In this document: positions 61,190 through 64,000 of the stretch, piece after piece
Numbering within the stretch: the stretch's first letter is position 1
How the letters are laid out: every line of letters starts with the position of its first letter
Origin: Pelagimonas sp017744045
GTDB lineage: Bacteria > Pseudomonadota > Alphaproteobacteria > Rhodobacterales > Rhodobacteraceae
Assembly: GCF_017744045.1 (NCBI RefSeq)
Contig: NZ_JAGHRD010000002.1
Length of the DNA stretch: 64,000 nucleotides
Strand: one strand, 5' to 3'
Program-made: the position numbers and the translations under genes
Notes under the pieces: generated by a model
The model's database searches: none
The model's input: only the letters and a program-made list of their open reading frames with translations
What the model was told of the DNA's origin: nothing

Positions 61190-62499
61190 ACGCCCCCGGA
61201 TTGATCATCTCCGCCCCGGCCTCGGGGACGGGCAAGACAACGCTGATGCTCGGGCTGCTGCGCGCCTTTTCCCAGCAGGGATTGACGGTACAACCCTTCA
61301 AAAGCGGGCCAGATTATATCGACCCGGCCTTTCACCGCGCCGCATCGGGCCGCGCCTCGGTCAACCTTGATAGCTGGGCCATGCCCAAGGGCATGATCGC
61401 GCAGCACTTGTCGGCGGCTGCGGATGCAGACCTCGTCCTGGCCGAAGGCTCTATGGGCCTGTTTGACGGAGTCGCCGTCAAGGGTGAGACCGGCAATGGT
61501 GCAAGCGCGGATGTTTCCGAAATGACCGGCTGGCCGGTGGTTTTGGTCGTCGATGTCTCGGGCCAGGCGCAATCGGCAGCGGCCACCGCTAAGGGATTTG
61601 CCAGCTTTAACCCCAATGTCAAACTGGCCGGTGTGGTGTTGAACCGCGTCGCCTCCCCCCGTCACGAAGCGCTGACCCGCGTTGGCATGGAAGCCATGGG
61701 GATCGAGGTTCTGGGTGCCCTGCCCCGCAAGCGCGAGATTGAGATGCCTGAACGGCATTTGGGCCTTGTCCAGGCACAGGAACAAGAAGGCCTACAGCGC
61801 ATTCTGGACGCCGCCGCCGCATTCGTGTCCGAGCATGTTGATCTTGAACGCCTGCGCGAGGTGGCACAGGCGTGTCAGCTCTCACCAGGTGATACGCCTC
61901 TTATCACGCCGCCCGGACAACGCATCGCCCTGGCTCAGGATGACGCGTTTTCCTTTGTCTATCCACATTTGGTGCGGGCCTGGCGCGCGGCGGGCGCAGA
62001 GATCATTCCGTTCTCGCCCCTTGCCGATCAGGCCCCAGATGACAGCGCCGATATATGCTGGCTGCCTGGCGGTTACCCGGAATTGCATGCAGGCAAGATC
62101 GCGTCAGCGGCCAATTTCCGCGCTGCCTTGCAAAAATTCGCCACGACCCGCCCGGTTCACGGAGAATGCGGGGGCTATATGGCCATGGGTGAGGCATTGA
62201 TCGACAAAGAAGGCACACGCCACCAGATGGCAGGTCTGTTGGGCCTCGTGACCTCTTATGCCAAACGCAAGATGCATTTGGGCTACCGTCAGGCGGAACT
62301 GGCCAAGCCGATGCCGGGTTTTGCGGCAGGCAAACAGTTGCGCGGTCACGAATTCCACTATTCAACCATTCTGGATCAGCCCGACGCGCCTTTGGCTTGC
62401 GTCCGAGATGCGAACGGCGCAGAAGTGCCCGAAACCGGGTCCGTGCGGGGCAGTGCCAGCGGGACCTTCTTTCACCTGATCACGGAGGCCAACACATGA
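61186..62499 (+). CDS. cobB: Cobyrinate (hydrogenobyrinate) a,c-diamide synthase
   Basis: 437 residues. The N-terminal synthetase begins GLIISAPASGTGKTTLMLGL and has FKSGPDYIDPAFHRAASGRA. The C-terminal glutamine amidotransferase has the catalytic Cys in VHGECGGYMAMGEAL (about residue 328). It amidates the a and c side chains before cobalt insertion in the aerobic route. Overlaps cobA by ATGA. Confidence 0.97.
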   Translation: MNAPGLIISAPASGTGKTTLMLGLLRAFSQQGLTVQPFKSGPDYIDPAFHRAASGRASVNLDSWAMPKGMIAQHLSAAADADLVLAEGSMGLFDGVAVKGETGNGASADVSEMTGWPVVLVVDVSGQAQSAAATAKGFASFNPNVKLAGVVLNRVASPRHEALTRVGMEAMGIEVLGALPRKREIEMPERHLGLVQAQEQEGLQRILDAAAAFVSEHVDLERLREVAQACQLSPGDTPLITPPGQRIALAQDDAFSFVYPHLVRAWRAAGAEIIPFSPLADQAPDDSADICWLPGGYPELHAGKIASAANFRAALQKFATTRPVHGECGGYMAMGEALIDKEGTRHQMAGLLGLVTSYAKRKMHLGYRQAELAKPMPGFAAGKQLRGHEFHYSTILDQPDAPLACVRDANGAEVPETGSVRGSASGTFFHLITEANT

Positions 62500-63224
62500 G
62501 CGGTTTCGTCAGCTTTGTCTCCTCGGGCCCCGGTGACCCCGAGCTTTTGACATTGAAGGCCGTGGATCGTTTGCAAAAGGCCGATGCGGTGCTGTTTGAC
62601 GATCTCAGCTCTGGCCCGATCCTGGCCCATGCCCGCGACGGTGCGGATATGGTTGGTGTTGGCAAACGCGCCGGACGCCCCTCGCCAAAACAGGAACATG
62701 TCAGCCGGTTGCTGGTGGATTACGCTAAGGCGGGCAACCGGGTCGTACGTCTGAAATCCGGCGATTCAGGCGTATTTGGCCGTCTTGAGGAGGAGTTGGT
62801 GGCGCTGCGCGAGGCCGGGATCACATATGAAATCATTCCCGGCGTGACTGCGGCCAATGCCGCCGCGGCCGCTGCCGGTATCCCCTTAACCCGCCGCCTC
62901 ACTGCGCGACGTGTGCAGTTCATAACCGGCCATGACGTGACCGGGGCCCTGCCGGAAAACCTGAACATGCCTGCTCTGGCAGACGCGATGGCCACCACCG
63001 TAGTCTATATGGGGCGGCGTACCTTCACCAAAATGGCCGCGATGTTGATCGAAGCTGGTCTGCCCGGCGACACCCCGGCCATGCTGGCCGAATCCGTCTC
63101 AACCCCGGACCAAGCCATCAGCTTTCATACCGTGGCCGAGCTTGCCCAGGATCTCGATGGGCATCCCAGCCCCTCGCCTGCCTTGATCCTCTATGGCCCG
63201 CTCGCCGACCCGGACATGCAGTAA
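62496..63224 (+). CDS. cobA: Uroporphyrinogen-III C-methyltransferase
   Basis: 242 residues from the ATG at 62496. Motifs are FVSSGPGDPELLTLKAVDRL, GKRAGRPSPKQEHVSRLLVD, RLKSGDSGVFGRLEEELVAL and IIPGVTAANAAAAAAGIPLT with TRRLTARRVQFITGHD. The GD-motif reads SGDSGVFGR where most relatives have GGDPFVFGR. It makes precorrin-2, the entry to the pathway. It is separate from CysG-type fusions. Ten bases before cobF. Confidence 0.93.
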   Translation: MSGFVSFVSSGPGDPELLTLKAVDRLQKADAVLFDDLSSGPILAHARDGADMVGVGKRAGRPSPKQEHVSRLLVDYAKAGNRVVRLKSGDSGVFGRLEEELVALREAGITYEIIPGVTAANAAAAAAGIPLTRRLTARRVQFITGHDVTGALPENLNMPALADAMATTVVYMGRRTFTKMAAMLIEAGLPGDTPAMLAESVSTPDQAISFHTVAELAQDLDGHPSPSPALILYGPLADPDMQ

Positions 63225-63234
63225 CTCCGCCGCC

Positions 63235-63993
63235 ATGATTGACCTATTACTTGTCGGCATTGGCGCCGGAAATCCGAAGCACCTAACGCTTGAGGCGATT
63301 GAGGCACTTAACAGCGCCGATGTGATCCTGATCCCGCGCAAAGGGGCAGGCAAAGACGATCTGGCTGAGCTTCGCCGGGTGATCTGTCGCGACTACCTGA
63401 CCAATGGCGGCCCGCCCCAGCATGAATTCGACCTGCCGGTTCGCGATCCGGCCACGCCTGATTATGTGCAACGGGTCAATGATTGGCACGACGCCATCGC
63501 CACCGCCTGGCAAGAGGCAATCACCTCGCAGGTTGGCAGCTCGGGCAGGGTTGCCTTTCTGGTCTGGGGCGATCCGTCACTTTATGACAGCACGCTGCGC
63601 ATCGCCGAGCGTGTCCAAAGCAAGCTGGCCCTGCAGTTAACGGTCATTCCCGGTATCACATCGATTCAGGCGCTGACCGCCGGCCACGCGATCCCCCTCA
63701 ACACGCTGGCTGCGCCGGTCACCATCACCACCGGACGCAAATTGCGCGACTTTGGCTGGCCGCCTAAAACCGAATCTCTGGTGGTCATGCTGGATGCTGG
63801 CGGCGCTTTCGAGGTGCTCGACAAAGAAGGTTACGACATCTGGTGGAGCGCCTTTGCCGGCATGCCCCAAGAGATCCGCATCGCCGGCCCGCTCTCTGAG
63901 GTACAGGCGCATATCCTCGAGACTCGCGCCAAGGCCCGCGCCGATCACGGTTGGATCATGGATGTCTACTTAATCCGCAAACGCGACACATAG
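63235..63993 (+). CDS. cobF: Precorrin-6A synthase (deacetylating), C1-methyltransferase
   Basis: 252 residues from the ATG at 63235. Motifs are LLLVGIGAGNPKHLTLEAIE, VILIPRKGAGKDDLAELRRV, VAFLVWGDPSLYDSTLRIAE and IPGITSIQALTAGHAIPLN. It methylates C1 and removes the acetyl group released by ring contraction. CobF occurs only in the aerobic pathway. It is the last gene seen; the operon may continue past the window. Confidence 0.96.
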   Translation: MIDLLLVGIGAGNPKHLTLEAIEALNSADVILIPRKGAGKDDLAELRRVICRDYLTNGGPPQHEFDLPVRDPATPDYVQRVNDWHDAIATAWQEAITSQVGSSGRVAFLVWGDPSLYDSTLRIAERVQSKLALQLTVIPGITSIQALTAGHAIPLNTLAAPVTITTGRKLRDFGWPPKTESLVVMLDAGGAFEVLDKEGYDIWWSAFAGMPQEIRIAGPLSEVQAHILETRAKARADHGWIMDVYLIRKRDT

Positions 63994-64000
63994 AACTGCC

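Overview
The window looks like chromosomal DNA of a marine alphaproteobacterium of the Rhodobacteraceae (Roseobacter group). The inference rests on gene content: the complete aerobic (CobN/CobG-type) cobalamin pathway with CobE, BluB and a GHMP threonine kinase, a B12-dependent class II ribonucleotide reductase (NrdJ), a eukaryote-like NADP isocitrate dehydrogenase, an RTX protein and a Hint-domain secreted protein. Genes are tightly packed, with many 4-base ATGA stop/start overlaps. No insertion sequence, transposase, integrase or CRISPR array was seen.

Layout. 1-2.8 kb: the end of an AraC/GlxA-type regulator, a GNAT acetyltransferase, a small secreted protein and a secreted PQQ-type sugar dehydrogenase. 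2.9-9.7 kb: a branched-chain amino-acid (HAAT/LIV) type ABC transporter operon (binding protein, two ATPases, two permeases) that carries three unknown small exported proteins between the transporter genes. 9.7-16.7 kb: an aquaporin followed by a 176-bp imperfect palindrome, an XRE-cupin regulator divergent from an acyl-CoA ligase, a DsbA-family protein, a small K+ channel, a Bcr/CflA exporter and icd. 16.9-25.1 kb: an RTX protein, a glycosyltransferase, nrdJ with a long regulatory-looking leader (NrdR-like boxes, a DnaA box, a CtrA-like palindrome), tRNA-Pro, a DUF192 protein and a double cold-shock-domain protein. 25.3-40.6 kb: housekeeping genes (pdxH, fabI, L,D-transpeptidase, two LysE exporters, gpt, a YjzC-like small protein, an aminotransferase, a PpiD-like foldase, trpE, a SufE-family gene, a lipoprotein, rnd, purN, purM), a CAT-anticodon tRNA (probably Ile2) and a beta-helix/Hint secreted protein.

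40.6-64 kb is a cobalamin supercluster in four transcription blocks. Block 1 (minus): cobU-cobT-cobS, lower-ligand activation and final assembly. Block 2 (plus): histidine phosphatase, threonine kinase, cbiB, cobD, bluB, making the aminopropanol linker and dimethylbenzimidazole. Block 3 (minus): cobO, two tandem Lin0512-family genes of unknown function, cobQ. Block 4 (plus), behind a cobalamin riboswitch: DUF1636 protein, cobW, cobN, cobG, cobH, cobI, cobJ, [cobK on the opposite strand], cobL, cobE, cobM, cobB, cobA, cobF, making the corrin ring from uroporphyrinogen III and inserting cobalt. The CobS/CobT chelatase subunits and a B12 importer are not in this window.

The parts least explained by known biology are the three exported proteins inside the amino-acid transporter operon, the pair of Lin0512 paralogues inside the cob cluster, the DUF1636 gene heading the riboswitch operon, and the inverted cobK that shares its start-codon bases with cobL. 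Start codons were chosen by reading frame, ribosome-binding site and family length. No database search could be run, so family names rest on recognised motifs.
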